A program made the translations under genes and the position numbers. Under the pieces are notes generated by a model, which was not told the DNA's origin, ran no database searches, and was given only the letters and a program-made list of their open reading frames with translations. 64,000 nt of DNA from Syngnathus acus (lineage: Eukaryota > Chordata > Actinopteri > Syngnathiformes > Syngnathidae), in contig NC_051100.1 in NCBI RefSeq assembly GCF_901709675.1, positions 8,838,786 through 8,902,785 of the forward strand. The letters are read 5' to 3'. Below are positions 51,868-63,970 of this stretch, in pieces (positions within the stretch are counted from its first letter, which is position 1; every line of letters begins with the position of its first letter).

Positions 51868-52940
51868 ATCAAGTTGGCGAGCGCGGGGGGTGGGGATCTC
51901 AAAGTAAGCATCGCATCGTCACTTTCAATGTAAAGGAGACTTTCCGTGCTCTTCCATGTCTCCACGCTGGAGAGGAGACCATGACTCTGATTTCCCTGTT
52001 TTGCGGGTGACTTGTTTGTATACGTTCCCCTCTCTTGAGGGTGCGCTGGAGGACGAACATGAGTGAACGGGTGGCAGAATCTATGCAGAATATTTCATTA
52101 TAACTCATGTACTTATGACTACATTTTTAAAGGATTCATTGTACAACCACTTTGATTCTGTGTGTGCTTCCCAATGTGACCAAAACTGTGGTCTGTTTGA
52201 GGCTCTTTTTTCTTGGCTCCTGTACAGTATGTCACAATAACAGTATCAGTAACCAAAACATCTTTTTACTGTGGCGAGTCATTTCTTTTAATCCTGAATG
52301 TGGATTTGAGTGACTTGAGTTTTGAGAAGCCATTTCAGCAAATGCCAAAGATGTTTATACTCAGTCTGTATTATAATTCCTTTTGTAAATTATTTATGCT
52401 TGATGCTTGTTCTGTTTTAGGTATTTTTGCTTTTTTTTTTCTAGGGTTTGTACATATTATTTATTTGTTCACACTGACAAAGCGCATAATTGGGAATCAT
52501 AAATGTCCAGAGGAAATAATCACATGTTTACATCTGCTCTCATTATTGTCAAAGTTCATGCCACTTAAACACTTTTATAGCAGTTGACTTTGGCAGTAAC
52601 ATTAACAGTGAAATAATGTAAATGTGTCTTTTTGGAGGCTTATTTTCACCTTAATTCTTTGGATCCTAATTATGGTATGTGCTACACAGTGAGACATTAT
52701 CACATTAATGGCCAAGAGCTTTAACATGATGCCAACATGTGCAGTGGCTTCATTAACAGAGTGAATATTCATGTATGGTAACCAATTCTTTAAAATGTTT
52801 ATTTGTCTAAGTTGGCAGAAATTCTGTTCTTCCAGGATACATTTGCGACATGGTCATTCCCTTGCACAAAATGTTAATGTCAATTTTTTTTTGTTGTGTA
52901 AGATTGTTCTTTTTCATAAATAAATCATTTGTACACCACT
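51868..52940 (+). other. thbs2 3'UTR with poly(A) signal
   Basis: AT-rich sequence after the TGA stop at 51865-51867, with a canonical AATAAA at 52919-52924. That gives about 1.05 kb of 3'UTR, typical for thrombospondin genes. It includes U-rich and AUUUA-like stretches around 52430-52480 that could influence message stability (inference). Confidence 0.7.
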
Positions 52941-53013
52941 ATGTTTGGACTTTTTATAGTATAAATAGGATCCTTTTAATTGATGTGCAAAACATCAATT
53001 AAGATGCATTTTA

Positions 53014-53034
53014 AATAATAATAATAATAATAAT
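53014..53034 (+). repeat. AAT trinucleotide microsatellite
   Basis: Seven uninterrupted AAT/ATA units about 90 bp after the thbs2 poly(A) signal. Confidence 0.9.
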
Positions 53035-54876
53035 TTTAAAAGAGTCAAAGTCAGGCTCCAAGGACAAATGGTACAGAAAACAGATGGAGAGCTATACTCA
53101 CAAAAACAAACATTCATAGAGAACATATAAACTACACACACAAGCTTCTGTTTGGTACAAAATCTGGATAATCCAAAAGTGCAAAATAAAAGTCACAACT
53201 CCCTGAGATTTAGACTTTGTTCAACATAAATTGAAGTGCATGTCCTGTCTGATGACCAGTCCAGGGTGCACACTGCCATGAGAACCCAAGAGGACTGAGA
53301 TAGAGCAAAATGAGGAGTTTCAGTAAATGGAGGGATGGATCCAGTCAGGGGCAGAAAAGTACTGACTTACATTTACAAATCCTAAAGCTGTACGAAATTG
53401 TATTCATTTATTCCCAGCAGTCTGTTTGCTTCACTTGGTAGTGTTTCTCTTGGCTGCACTGTTTCCAGAACAAATGGATGTAAGAAGATTTTCAATTATT
53501 TCTTTTTCATTTTTTTGTCCAATCAGATGTTAGCCTCTTTGTGTTTGCCTTGTCTGTGTGGAGCCTTCAGAATCAGAATTGCAAGCCAAAGTAACTTACT
53601 ATTTGCACTGGGATTTTTTTTTTTTTTTTTTTAACCAATCAGATTTCAAATTCATTCTCACAGGTGGCCCTCAAAGTTGTTGGCATTTTTCCATGCTGTC
53701 ATTGGCTGGCAGAGCAAAACATATTGCAGCCAATCCGAGCTCCATCAGCAAAAGACATCTGTAGCCATCTGCACACATAAATACATTTAAAAATCAGCAT
53801 CTCTGGCAAATATTTTCTTCAAATATTTGATATTTTGTCATGTAGATAAATAATATTGATCCTGAACTGCTCCAGATGACACAGTTTTGTGTTTTGTTGC
53901 ATTTTTGTGTTTCTACAATTGTGATGTGACTGCAGTGGTATTAAGAGGTGGATTAAAGTAGTCCCTACTAAAGCCCCAGGTACCTCACAGACCTCTACTT
54001 CTTTTGATGCATCACAGCCTACAATCATTTTGAAAACATTCCAAAAAATATTTACTTTGAATTCACGGAAAAAGCTTTTGTCGCTATAAATGCATTGATG
54101 GAATTATTTCCAGCAGCTTTGTGCAATTCCATCAGTCTCCTTGCACAGTAGAGGAGATGAGTAGTAGAGATCAAGCCAGGAAAATAGCATGTGTCTGGGG
54201 AAAATGGGGAAGTCAACTCTCAAATCAGTGTGGCATGCAGAGAATATTTGGATTGAGGCTTTTGGAAAAGTCCACGTGGCCCATGCGCACCAAGCACTGG
54301 CTTCTAGGGCTTCTGGCACTACACTGCTCCTGTACCGCGTTGAGTGAGTTCCAGACATATTGGGTTAGTGAGCTCTGCCAGAGGATGTCAATGTGTGACC
54401 CAGTAAACTGACATTTTTTGCTGAGACACCAACCACTACCTCAAAAAGATGAACATCCGAGAGAAACACGTCTTCACTGTCATCCGATCCATGACCTGAA
54501 CACAAGATAGACAGATATTTTAGAGGACATGGCGCTCAGCACCATCTTGCCACTTCTAACAGCAGCAAGACAAAATCATAAAAGTGAAGGTGACTATGCA
54601 ACACTCTCATTTAAACACAAGTTTGATGTTCCCTTCCACTGAGAGAGGTGAGAAATACCAACCGGCTATTCAAGTAGCTTCAAATAATATTCCACTGACA
54701 TTTTCTCAACTAAATGTCAATTTTCCATTTTCTTTTCACCATTTAAGTGTCTGCTGAGGAACCATCCCAAACCAAAAATCGTTCTCAGGCAAAAATGTAA
54801 CACAAACCTCTTTTGTTTGACTTAATTTAAGATAGACGTCAAAGTAAGCCTAGCTAATCTTTCCCCTCACTCATTG

Positions 54877-55222
54877 TGTCAGGGATCGGATGGAGCAGGG
54901 CGACCAAATGCAGCTTGGACTAGGGTTTGTTGGAGGAACTCAAAAGACAGACTCGACAAACTGACATGACTTAACACAACGATAACATGACTGACTGACT
55001 AACCGAAACAGACATAAAAACGACAGGAACCAAAATGACATGAAGACAACAACGAGCCGAGTGGGCGCGAGGGGCAGACAGGACTTATATACACAACAGG
55101 TAACGAGAGGCAGGTGAGAATAAGCAAACTAATCATGGGCACACAGGAGGGGAGGGGCGAGCACACAGACAGAAACCATGACAACGGACACATAGTGGAA
55201 CGGCTAGGGACGAGACGTGACA
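54877..55222 (-). mobile_element. Solo LTR (346 bp) with 5-bp target-site duplication
   Basis: The element begins TGTCAGGGATC and ends GACGTGACA on the plus strand, so both ends are TG..CA with a short TGTCA/TGACA inverted repeat. CATTG is directly repeated on both sides (54872-54876 and 55223-55227). The minus strand has a TATATAAG promoter-like box (around 55085-55092), which sets the likely orientation. No internal region, primer-binding site or second LTR is present, so it is a solo LTR left by recombination. The 5-bp duplication and size fit Ty3/Gypsy-like elements (inference). Confidence 0.85.
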
Positions 55223-58200
55223 CATTGTATTTTGCTTATGGCTGGAAATGCATGAAGTATATCTTGTGTAATACTGTTAACTGACACAGTTGCCAGAAAA
55301 AAGTGATGAAAGTGTTTTGGCAAAAGTAAATATTGCTTGGTAAATCAATGACTAGCTTTCCATAACTGCCATCCATCTTCCCCTGTGCAGGACAATTCTT
55401 TGAATGAAAGAGACGCAGCACTCACTCACAGGAAAAGCCACGTTTTTCTGTTTCACAGAATCCGAGTGAAATCAGAATTTACTGTTCCCACTGGCTGCTT
55501 TAACGAGTCAACCATTGCCGCCTCCAAACAAAGTGACTCCTGCGCCTGCCAAAGTAAAGAAGTGGATCTGTCACTTGGAATCAAGTAAGTCATTTATTTC
55601 AGGGCATGAGTCCCTGTAGTCACTGGGAAAATACCCACTCCTTATGCCAGTCTCCGGGCGCCCGACAAACCAGAGTTGTCAAAGTGTTGAGACTGCGAGC
55701 TGAGCTCCCGCAAGGCCAATGAATAGAAAGTGAACTTTTAAGACATGACAAATAATGTAAAGTGGTTGGGTGTTCAGTTGGACGAGAAGCAAATGAGGGA
55801 TGAGTTTCCCAACATGTAGCAGTAATCACATTTTTTTAACCCTTGCTCATGCTCACAGTGTGAAAAAGACCCAATGTGCTGTGCTCTGCAAAATTCTTGG
55901 GCAACTATTCCATTTGTTGTTTTGGCAGGATGAGATTGGCCACAGTGTTCTGAGGTTAAAACCTCCAATTCATCTTTTTTTTTTTTAGCTTTAGTAGTCT
56001 GATTATTCTAGGAGTGGAGCTGTTTAGCATTTCTTTTGAAATTACGTTAAAGTGTTCCGAAATCATAATATGAAGTAAATATGTACAAGGATTGAAATAT
56101 TAATTTCGGCAATTAGAAAGATTAGGGTGGGAAATAATATATTATAGATTTTTGCTAGTCTTTGTCGAATGAGTCATAACCCACGCAAAAGCAAACAAAA
56201 GTGGTTACTAATGGACTGTACTGCTTATTAAAACCACAAATGGTAATAATAATTCGATAATATGTTTGAGACATTGTCAAGGTGATGTCAAAAGTAGGCT
56301 TGTTTCCACTTGGGTTTGTGTGAAATTGAGACCAGACATATTTGGTCTCATTAAATCAAGTTGTGAAGTCTTGGCCTCTCAATAACCTTGCACAAAACAA
56401 AGTCATTGGCGGTGAAGGCCTCTTAACAACAGCTTGATCTGATCGGCAAGGCTCGATTCGAAATACATTTCGTTTTTTTCTTAACGATGAGAGCTCCACT
56501 GTTTAAATCAACTGTCTACACTCAAAGTCCAAATGGACTTTTAGAAATGGCTGACATTTATATTTACATGCACGTTCTGCACTGCACCGTCTACAAAAAC
56601 AATATGTATGTGCTGACCAAACCATTGGCTCTTGCAAACACTTTAACACACTCCACGTGTACAAAATACACACTTGCACCTGAATTAGCCATTGAGCAAA
56701 TCCCAATTCTGACATGTGCCAAAGGAAAGGGAACACTATGGCATAAACAGGCTGTATTTTCATTTTTGGCACCTAGGTGATGGTGTTAGCTTAAATACGT
56801 TGCTCAGTCTAGTGAATGTCCAACAGCATGTAAGTGAACGTCCGGCTCCAGTGAGCCCACAGTGGAGCCCACATTCGTTTTCCTGATGGACAGGGCTATC
56901 TGAGCCAAGTCCCCTGCAGGAGACACTGCATACATCGGGATCTCATTATGGCCTTACTGAACATATACATGATGTCAAATTTAGGCCCCAAGCTGTGTTG
57001 TCATTATTTTAGCCTTTTTTCCCCCCCAATATGCCTTAACGTGCATTCACAAAATGTGATTACATCCTTTGATGACGTTCAAATTAGTGACCATCAAATA
57101 TGATTTAGCGGCTAATTTACTGACGCTCGTTTGTATGAATACATAATTTCCATGTTCGAAATCCATCTGGTTGATGCAGGTCACTTCCACTAATAAAAAC
57201 TCTTGAATCTTGAATTTTAAATGTGCTGCAAATAATTCGCATCAAATGTCCAGTTGGGTTTTTCCACCCAGGACCCAAGAACACACCAACCATCTGCTCA
57301 CAAAATGTTCTTGTATGATATTCAGCGTATGGGGGGAAAATTTAGGATGTACCTTCAATGCACTATAAACTTTACAGGTGATCTTTTTTTCCCTTTCTCG
57401 GAACCTTTGAATGCACGTGTCAGTGCTCGATGTTACGGCACCATAACTTGTTGTTGTTGTGAGTTGTCGTCTTGGTTTGCGATGTTAAAAGGTTAACAGC
57501 AAGATGAAGAGGTTTGTTCAAATACCAATCCCAAAGAAACAAACCAAGATATTTATTGGTCGTTTCATGGATCAAACACCTGAAGCGAATTTTACCATTC
57601 AGCTCTTTGTTAGGAGAACATCAAGTTATGCATTAAGTAGTGAAACCGTGAACAGTTGGGAATGTGAATTCAAAAGTTTATAGAAGATCAAATGAAGTTC
57701 CGTTGTAAAGGTTATAGTGCATTTTAGGTATATCCTGAAATGTCACCAGAAAGACAAATAGCTTCACTTTTTGTGAGTCGTTCATCAATCAATCTGCCTA
57801 ACATCGTTTCTTCAGAAACTGGTTGAGGCTTAATCGGCAGTGCCTCACCTGGAACTGCACGCGTTCTTTTCTTTCTTCAGTTGCTTCACAACAGTAAATT
57901 AACAATCAGTTACACACAGTCGACAATGTTCCTCTTTATCAATTAATGAATCGATTACTATCCTCCTCCACGACCCTTTGTAAGGATAAAGCGTTGGTTG
58001 GATGAACGGACGGACGGATGGGTGGATGAATGGGACAGATTGACATGAAACTGTGAATTAACGTCATCATTTCGGAATGAACTTTTTATTTTCATGGTAA
58101 TCTAGAGGGGTTAGACCAGTATTGGATAAAAGTAGATAAAGACTATTAACGCATACTTGTGCAGTGATGTCGCTTCATTTCAACCCTCACAGGGTTCTTT

Positions 58201-59207
58201 CTGCATCAGGCTGATCCAACTCCATCCTGTGATGTCAAGCCAAAATGATACATCTTCCTGGCTCTAAAATGTTGGCTGAGGGCAATTGCATCAGGATTAT
58301 GGTGAGAAATGTCTGCCGCAGGCATTTTTACAAGGGTTATACATTCCTTTCAGCGAATGAATAAAAGAGGGCTTGATGTCTGAGTAGAAACGTTTTTCTC
58401 TGAACACTGAAAAGGGTGACAAACCAGAGGCTTAATAATACCTCAGTCATGCATTTCTCCATCTTCTCACCAGATGTTTCACGAGACCTGAAGACCTAAG
58501 ACCTTAAGTGACTTCAAGACATAAAATGGAGATTTCAGCACATGGTACGGTCACTTAAATAGAGAACAGGGCTAAAGACTGTGTCTCCATTTGGCTAATA
58601 ATGTAATGACTTCATTAGAGGACATGGACTCTTGAGTATGTGTGCATGTGTGGATTTACTATACTATCTTCCAAGAAAAACAATAAAGATTGACCTTGAC
58701 TGTGATGCACGGAACATAAAAGTATGCTTCTTGCCCACACGTCAAAGAAGTACAGTACGTATGTACTCGTAGTCCGAACATGTGCTCTTTAGTCAGGAAG
58801 CTTTCGCACATCACTTTTTATAGCCCTTCTACTTTAACTGATAACAGTGTCGGGAACAAAAATCAAGCACTGCACTAAAACTTGTAACATTTCTCTCAAT
58901 GTGCTGCAACATCATAGAAGGGTAAGTGAATGTTTTATCATACAATATAACACTTAGAAACCGACTTCATTAAAGTAGTGACTACTTGAATCAATGTGCC
59001 CCATTACACATCTTAAAACATTACCAGGAATCATTCATTTTCTGCCATGTTCAGGGTACAAAGAAAACTATTTTTGCTCACATTTGCACTGATATTCAGG
59101 AATCAGTTGTGCTGACTGGATTTTTAAAAAAATTATTGTGTGTAAAATTGTAACTGGTAATGACATTGCACCAGCTTTCATGAATGAGATGCATTGTTTT
59201 CCATATA

Positions 59208-59373
59208 CCGTAATTTTCGGACTATAAGTCGCACCGGAGTATAAGTCGCACCAGCCATAAAATGCCCAAAAAAGTGAAAAAAAACATATATGTATATAAG
59301 CCGCTCCTGAGTATAAGTCGCCCCCCCACCCAAACTATGAAAAAAACCGCGACTTATAGTCCGAAAATTACGG
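59208..59373 (+). mobile_element. 166-bp TA-flanked hairpin MITE
   Basis: The terminal repeat CCGTAATTTTCGGACTATAA is matched inverted at the right end and continues through GTCGC, about 25 bp without mismatch. TA flanks both sides (59206-59207, 59374-59375). The inside carries further copies of the CTATAAGTCGC-type word (GAGTATAAGTCGC twice). No coding capacity. The low divergence of the arms suggests a fairly young copy. Confidence 0.9.
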
Positions 59374-59783
59374 TAAAATGATCCAGAATCATTATAATGT
59401 ATTATAAAATGCTTCATTAAAGACATTTTTAAAATGGAAGCATGGAACTGGCTAGATTTAATTTTGATGGGCAACTATATTCCAACGTATTTGCAAGTAC
59501 GTTTCAACATACTTGTAAATGTAAGTAAAAATATATATCTGCAAAACTATATACCTTTTTTAGCCATGCACAAATCCTGTTTAATAATATTGTTACAATG
59601 GCTTGTAATGTTTACCTTTTATGTAAGAATAAATAATTTGCCTCGTTTTTGATCAACACTTGGTCCTGCTACGTTATTGTATTTTATTGTTGGTCATGAT
59701 ATTTGGAGAGCAGTATTTTTGAGGTATTTTTGAGGTAACATGGGACCAACTAGACTAGTGTGAATTTTATTTTGCTTCAGATT

Positions 59784-60095
59784 AAAGTTAAAGTTAAAGT
59801 CCCAATGATCGTCACACACACACCTGGGTGTGGTGAAATTTGTCCTCTGCATTTAACCCATCCCCGTGTGATTTTAATCCATCCCCTGGGGGAGAGGGGA
59901 GCAGTGAGCAGCAGCGGTGCCGCGCTCGGGAATCAGTTGGTAATCTAACCCCCCAATTCCAACCCTTAATGCTGAGTGCCAAGCAGGGAGGCAATGGGTC
60001 CCATTTTTATAGTCTTTGGTATGACCCGGCCGGGGTTTGAACCCACAACCTTCCAGTCTCAGGGCGGACACTCTACCACTAGACCACTGAGCTGG
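59784..60095 (-). mobile_element. tRNA-derived SINE, about 312 bp
   Basis: On the minus strand the head starts CCAGCTCAGTGGTCTAGTGG. It has box A TAGTGGTAGAGTG (60069-60081) and box B GGTTCAAACCC (60033-60043), then a tRNA-unrelated body and a short-repeat tail of TTAAC/TTTAAC units (59784-59800). CAGATT is repeated at 59778-59783 and 60096-60101, a possible short target duplication. Similar SINEs are abundant in percomorph fish (from memory). The near-intact promoter boxes suggest modest age. Confidence 0.85.
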
Positions 60096-60397
60096 CAGAT
60101 TTACAAAGTACCACTAGAGGTCGTTGTCCGCCAACAAATTCATAGTTTGGAATGCAGTGCAGCACGTTTAACAATTTGATATGCAGTACGGTAAGCCTCA
60201 CCTACAGTAAGAAATACTTAAATAAATACTTAAAATCCAATTATATTTGTGTGTGTTGCAAACCACAATAATTTCAGGTATTGCATCAGAGACCTGCGGT
60301 GCGCACTATGTTAGTTTTATGTTTCTTCCCTGTTAGAAGCAATGAGGAAAAGTAATGAATCTAATCTAATTTTATATTTTTTTCATACCTAGATTTC

Positions 60398-60483
60398 TTT
60401 ACATAAAATTTGCCCTAATAGTTTTACGGAGCCCCTAACATTTACATAAAATTTGCTCTAATGGTTTTACGAAGCCTCTAACA
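60398..60483 (+). repeat. 43-bp tandem duplication
   Basis: Two copies (60398-60440 and 60441-60483) of TTTACATAAAATTTG followed by a TTTTACG-type word and CCTCTAACA, with about five differences. Confidence 0.85.
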
Positions 60484-60599
60484 TGACGTAGACATGATGA
60501 AAACTTTGCTTTCCCATAAAATGATTGCGATGTATAAGTGTCGTAAAATTCTATCCGTTTTTTTGAGAAACAATAAACAGTACATTAACAGTATACGTA

Positions 60600-61577
60600 T
60601 TTAGGTTTTTTTTTTTTTTTTTTCGAATCAAGTTCGAATGGGGAAATCAGAATACCCTCCAATTGTGTTTTTCTTTACGCGGAAGTACAATAACTCGCAT
60701 TAGAAAACAAATTGCGTCGCCTCGACCGCCCCCAAAAATATTGCAAACTTTGTGAGCGAAAGCAAAGTTTATTTTATTTTATTTATTTTGCTAGTTTTTC
60801 CTCTCTCTGGTAAGTCACCTTAGGGGCTCCGTTTGTTTTTGATAGAAAACGTATCCTGGACAACCCCGTCATATTGTGACAGAAAGCATAACTTCGCAAC
60901 TTTGCTCTATTAAAATCTACAGTGTGCTGCATGCGCTTGTGACCATGGCCGTGAACCTTCGGCTGTGCGGACGATCCTTGGAGGCGGTCGCTGCTTGTAC
61001 GATCGAAGACACGCCACCCACCCAGTGGTTTCTATACAAAGAGATGGGTGTGGTAGGAAGAGCAACTGTGCGCTGTCACCGACGAACTATTGTGTCGCCC
61101 ACGTCAAACGGACCTGAAACAAGAGCAGGCAGAACAAGATTGTCAAGTGCAATATAAATATAATACACAACGTTGTTGTTTCCCCCCCTTGCCTTAGCTT
61201 GGAGAAATTAGGAGCAGTCTTCTGGGGCACGGTGCAAGGTACAGTTTACTTTGCTGACTGTTGTAGGTGAGTAAGAACTTTATATTTGTAGTACAAATGC
61301 TACCGCGTGTTTTTCTCCACTCGAATGCGTGGCAGTGTGTTGCTACTCTTATATTAGAGTGTAGGGTCTAACTTTTATGCAATCCAACATGAGGGTCTTG
61401 CTTACTTTCAGAAATAAACTCAATAGCTTCTTTATTGTGCCTTCAAATAAAAGAATCCATTGAGCAAATGAACTGACATGTTGCAATGAATGCATTATGC
61501 TGGTTCTGGTTGGGCAATGCATGGAGTCACGCCCAAGAGTTGTACTTGACACAACAATTGTTATTGAAATATTTCAG
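60600..61577 (+). promoter_or_regulatory. Putative agpat4 promoter and 5' noncoding exon region
   Basis: Sequence from about 60660 is richer in CpG than its surroundings and carries an ETS/GABP-type CGGAAGT at 60680-60686. A candidate noncoding exon ends at 61266, followed by GTGAGT. The acceptor ending at 61577 starts the exon carrying the agpat4 ATG four bases later. The transcription start is not visible. Confidence 0.45.
60945..61157 (+). CDS. Candidate 70-residue small ORF upstream of agpat4, unknown
   Basis: The ATG sits in a strong initiation context (GACCATGG) inside the CpG-richer promoter region of agpat4. The predicted product starts MAVNLRLCGRSLEAVAAC, is Arg/Thr-rich and ends at a TAA. 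I recognise no domain. It may be an upstream ORF in an agpat4 leader, part of an unrecognised first exon, or chance. No function is proposed. Confidence 0.2.
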   Translation: MAVNLRLCGRSLEAVAACTIEDTPPTQWFLYKEMGVVGRATVRCHRRTIVSPTSNGPETRAGRTRLSSAI

Positions 61578-61581
61578 AGCA

Positions 61582-63970
61582 ATGAGCCTGGTCCAGCTGC
61601 TGAAAAGCCACTTCTTGAGCAGTCTGATCATCTGCTATGTGTTCCTGGTCAGCGGCCTCATCATCAACCTGCTTCAGCTATGCACTCTTCCTCTGTGGCT
61701 GTTCAACAAGCAGCTGGCACGGAAGGTCAACTGCAGATTTGCCTACTCCATCTATAGCCGTAAGTGTAAAAACTGAAAAGCATCTTGGACTCATCATGCA
61801 GTCTCTCAAGTATACTGTCAATATCCTCTTCTAGAGATGGTTGCCACATTAGAGTGGTGGTCTGGAACGGAATGCAGCCTGTATACTGATCCAAAATCTT
61901 ACCCATTGTATGGAAAGGAAAATGCAATTGTGGTTCTCAACCACAGTTTTGAGATAGACTTCCTGTGTGGTTGGACCTTCTGTGAGCGATTCGGAGTCCT
62001 CGGGGTAAGAAAGTACAATATCTTTACAATCAGTTGAAAAATAAATGTTTAAACACTGTATTCTGTTCAACAAAACTGTACGCAGGATTTTGCCCCAAAA
62101 TATTTTGACAATATCCTTTGACCATGTATGGCACTGTTCACAATGCAAGCCTGTGCAAAAAAAAAATCATACTGGATTCAAGCTCGATTTTTCCGCACTC
62201 TCCCTGCAGATGTGACGTCATGATCGTTCTTGTGCTAGCTTGTTGTTGTCTCACAGTAACGACCAAACGCTATTATTTCGGCATAATGGATTCTACACCT
62301 CCTCAGAAGAGACCGACCTCTAGTACGCCTCAGACACCCTCATTGTCTCCGAGAAAGGCTTAATAAATGAGAAAACATGCATATGAAGAAAGGAGCATGC
62401 AATTTTATTTTTTGGGCCACAGGTGGCAGTAGCGATTCGAAACTCAGATTCAGAACTCGGACTGCTGTTTTAATTTCGGGCTACTTTATTATCTGATATT
62501 GAAGTCAAGCATAGAGTGTTGCTTTTCATGTTACAATGTCAACATCATATTTACATAGTGTTGCTTTTCTTGTTACTAGTTCGACATATGTTGCTTTTCA
62601 TGTTACTAGTTCGACATCATATTTAAATAACTAATTGACATCCTCTTTTCTGGATCCTGTAAAGTTTTGTGCCCCACCCAAAATCTAGCTGAGGTGAGAC
62701 TAGCACATTTCAATATACACAGTATGTTAAAAATGTTTTTATACTTATATCATATTTATAATGATTTCCCTATTCTCAGTATTCTCAAGCTGACATAGTT
62801 TCCGTTCAAGTCTTTCGGTGCCTCTGATGGGAGGCGAGTGCTTATTGAAAGCGATCTGAATATTTTTCAGAGTTCCAAAGTTCTTGCCAAAAAAGAGTTG
62901 GCCTACGTCCCGGTCATCGGTTGGATGTGGTACTTCCTGGAGATCGTTTTCTGCAAGAGGCAGTGGGAAAAGGACAGAACGACAGTGACTCAAAGCCTTC
63001 AGAACCTTAGGGACTATCCTGAAAACTATTGGGTAGGTATAGTTATACTTTAGGTTTATCCGTGATTAAAGCTTTGGAATAAAACCATTGATAAATAATT
63101 TTCCGCTGCTAGTTTTTGCTTTACTGTGAAGGAACTCGCTTCACAGCAAAGAAGCACCAGATCAGCATGCAGGTGGCCGAGACGAAAGGTCTGCCCAAAC
63201 TGAAGTATCATCTTCTACCAAGAACCAAAGGCTTCTGGGTCACTGTTCAAAACCTCAGAGGAACTGGTGGGTAGCCGCCACCATCATGTCAAGTTCCAGT
63301 CATTTTCAAATCAAGTGCACGCTTCAAACCATCATGTATCTTTTAATACTCAGTCGCAGCAGTCTACGACTCCACGCTCAACTTCAGAAACAATGAAATG
63401 CCAACCCTGCTGGGAATCCTTCACGGAAAGAAATACCACGCAGATTTATATGTGAGGTACTGACTCCATAAAGATGAGCATTCTGTCTGTATCTGAGAGC
63501 TTGCTTCGCCTTGATAACATGCAGGAGAATTCCGCTGGACCTGATCCCAGAAGATGAATCTGAGTGCGCTAATTGGCTTCACAAACTCTACCAGGAGAAG
63601 GTGATAACTCCCCTATTTTGATATTAACCAGAATGCCGTTTTTAGACTAGCGGGGCCTCCTAGAACCTATTATTGTGGAGAAAAAAGAATTCGAAGGAAT
63701 CTTGTTTGAGTTGAATATGTCATTAATTGAAACAATTCTGTCTTCTTTTATTTATATGTATGAATATAAAGGACGGTTTTCAAGAGGGCTACGAGCGGAC
63801 GGGGCGGTACCCCGGCCCCATGGTGAACCCACCGCGGCGGCCCTGGTCACTGATCAACTGGTTGTTCTGGTCCTGCCTTCTCCTTTACCCACTGGGCCTA
63901 CTCCTCGCACAGCTCATCCTTTCAAGATCAGTGGTGACCATTTTGTCTGCGGTGGTCCTCTGCACTGCAG
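61582..63970 (+). CDS. agpat4: agpat4, 1-acylglycerol-3-phosphate O-acyltransferase 4, runs off right edge
   Basis: Membrane enzyme (LPAAT-delta) that transfers an acyl group from acyl-CoA to lysophosphatidic acid, giving phosphatidic acid. Coding exons: 61582-61759, 61835-62004, 62871-63032, 63113-63266, 63354-63456, 63525-63600, 63772-63970. They give 347 residues in a continuous frame; human AGPAT4 has 378, so only the last exon is missing. A hydrophobic N-terminal segment spans residues 12-40 and another follows the RRPWSLINWLFW block near the end. The catalytic NHX4D box is N95-H96 to D101 and the substrate-binding EGTR is 176-179, with KVLAKKELAYVPVIGWMWYF between. AGPAT4 is preferred over the close paralogue AGPAT3 because of LLKSHFL, CYVFLVSGLIIN and PRRPWSLINWLFW. 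The first coding intron is only 75 bp. Confidence 0.93.
62517..62630 (+). repeat. Three irregular tandem copies in agpat4 intron
   Basis: Units begin at 62517, 62559 and 62589 with TGTTGCTTTTC(A/T)TGTTAC and share a (T/G)TCAACAT or TTCGACAT word. The middle copy is 12 bp shorter than the outer two. Confidence 0.85.

Larger units (their letters stand above)
52941..60600. other. thbs2-agpat4 intergenic region (7.7 kb)
   Basis: No gene recognised. It holds an AAT microsatellite, a repeat-tail fragment near 53248-53300 (GATGACCAGTCCAGGGTGCA), the solo LTR, another repeat tail with GGAC/GGAT repeats near 57965-58035, a 166-bp MITE, a tRNA-SINE and a 43-bp tandem duplication. Open frames at 55385-55588 and 56487-56780 have no recognisable relatives and look like chance. 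Confidence 0.6.

Noticed and set aside
52213-52587. 124-codon open frame after thbs2
   Set aside because: It lies inside the thbs2 3'UTR before the poly(A) signal and is rich in Phe/Leu/Ser from T-rich sequence.
56487-56780. Overlapping open frames on both strands (97 and 89 codons) between thbs2 and agpat4
   Set aside because: Low-complexity, Cys/Tyr-rich products without recognisable similarity, no splice context and no start or stop pattern distinguishing them from chance.
60000-60096. tRNA gene at the right end of the SINE
   Set aside because: Both internal promoter boxes are present, but the sequence continues into a SINE body and tail and lacks a proper acceptor stem.
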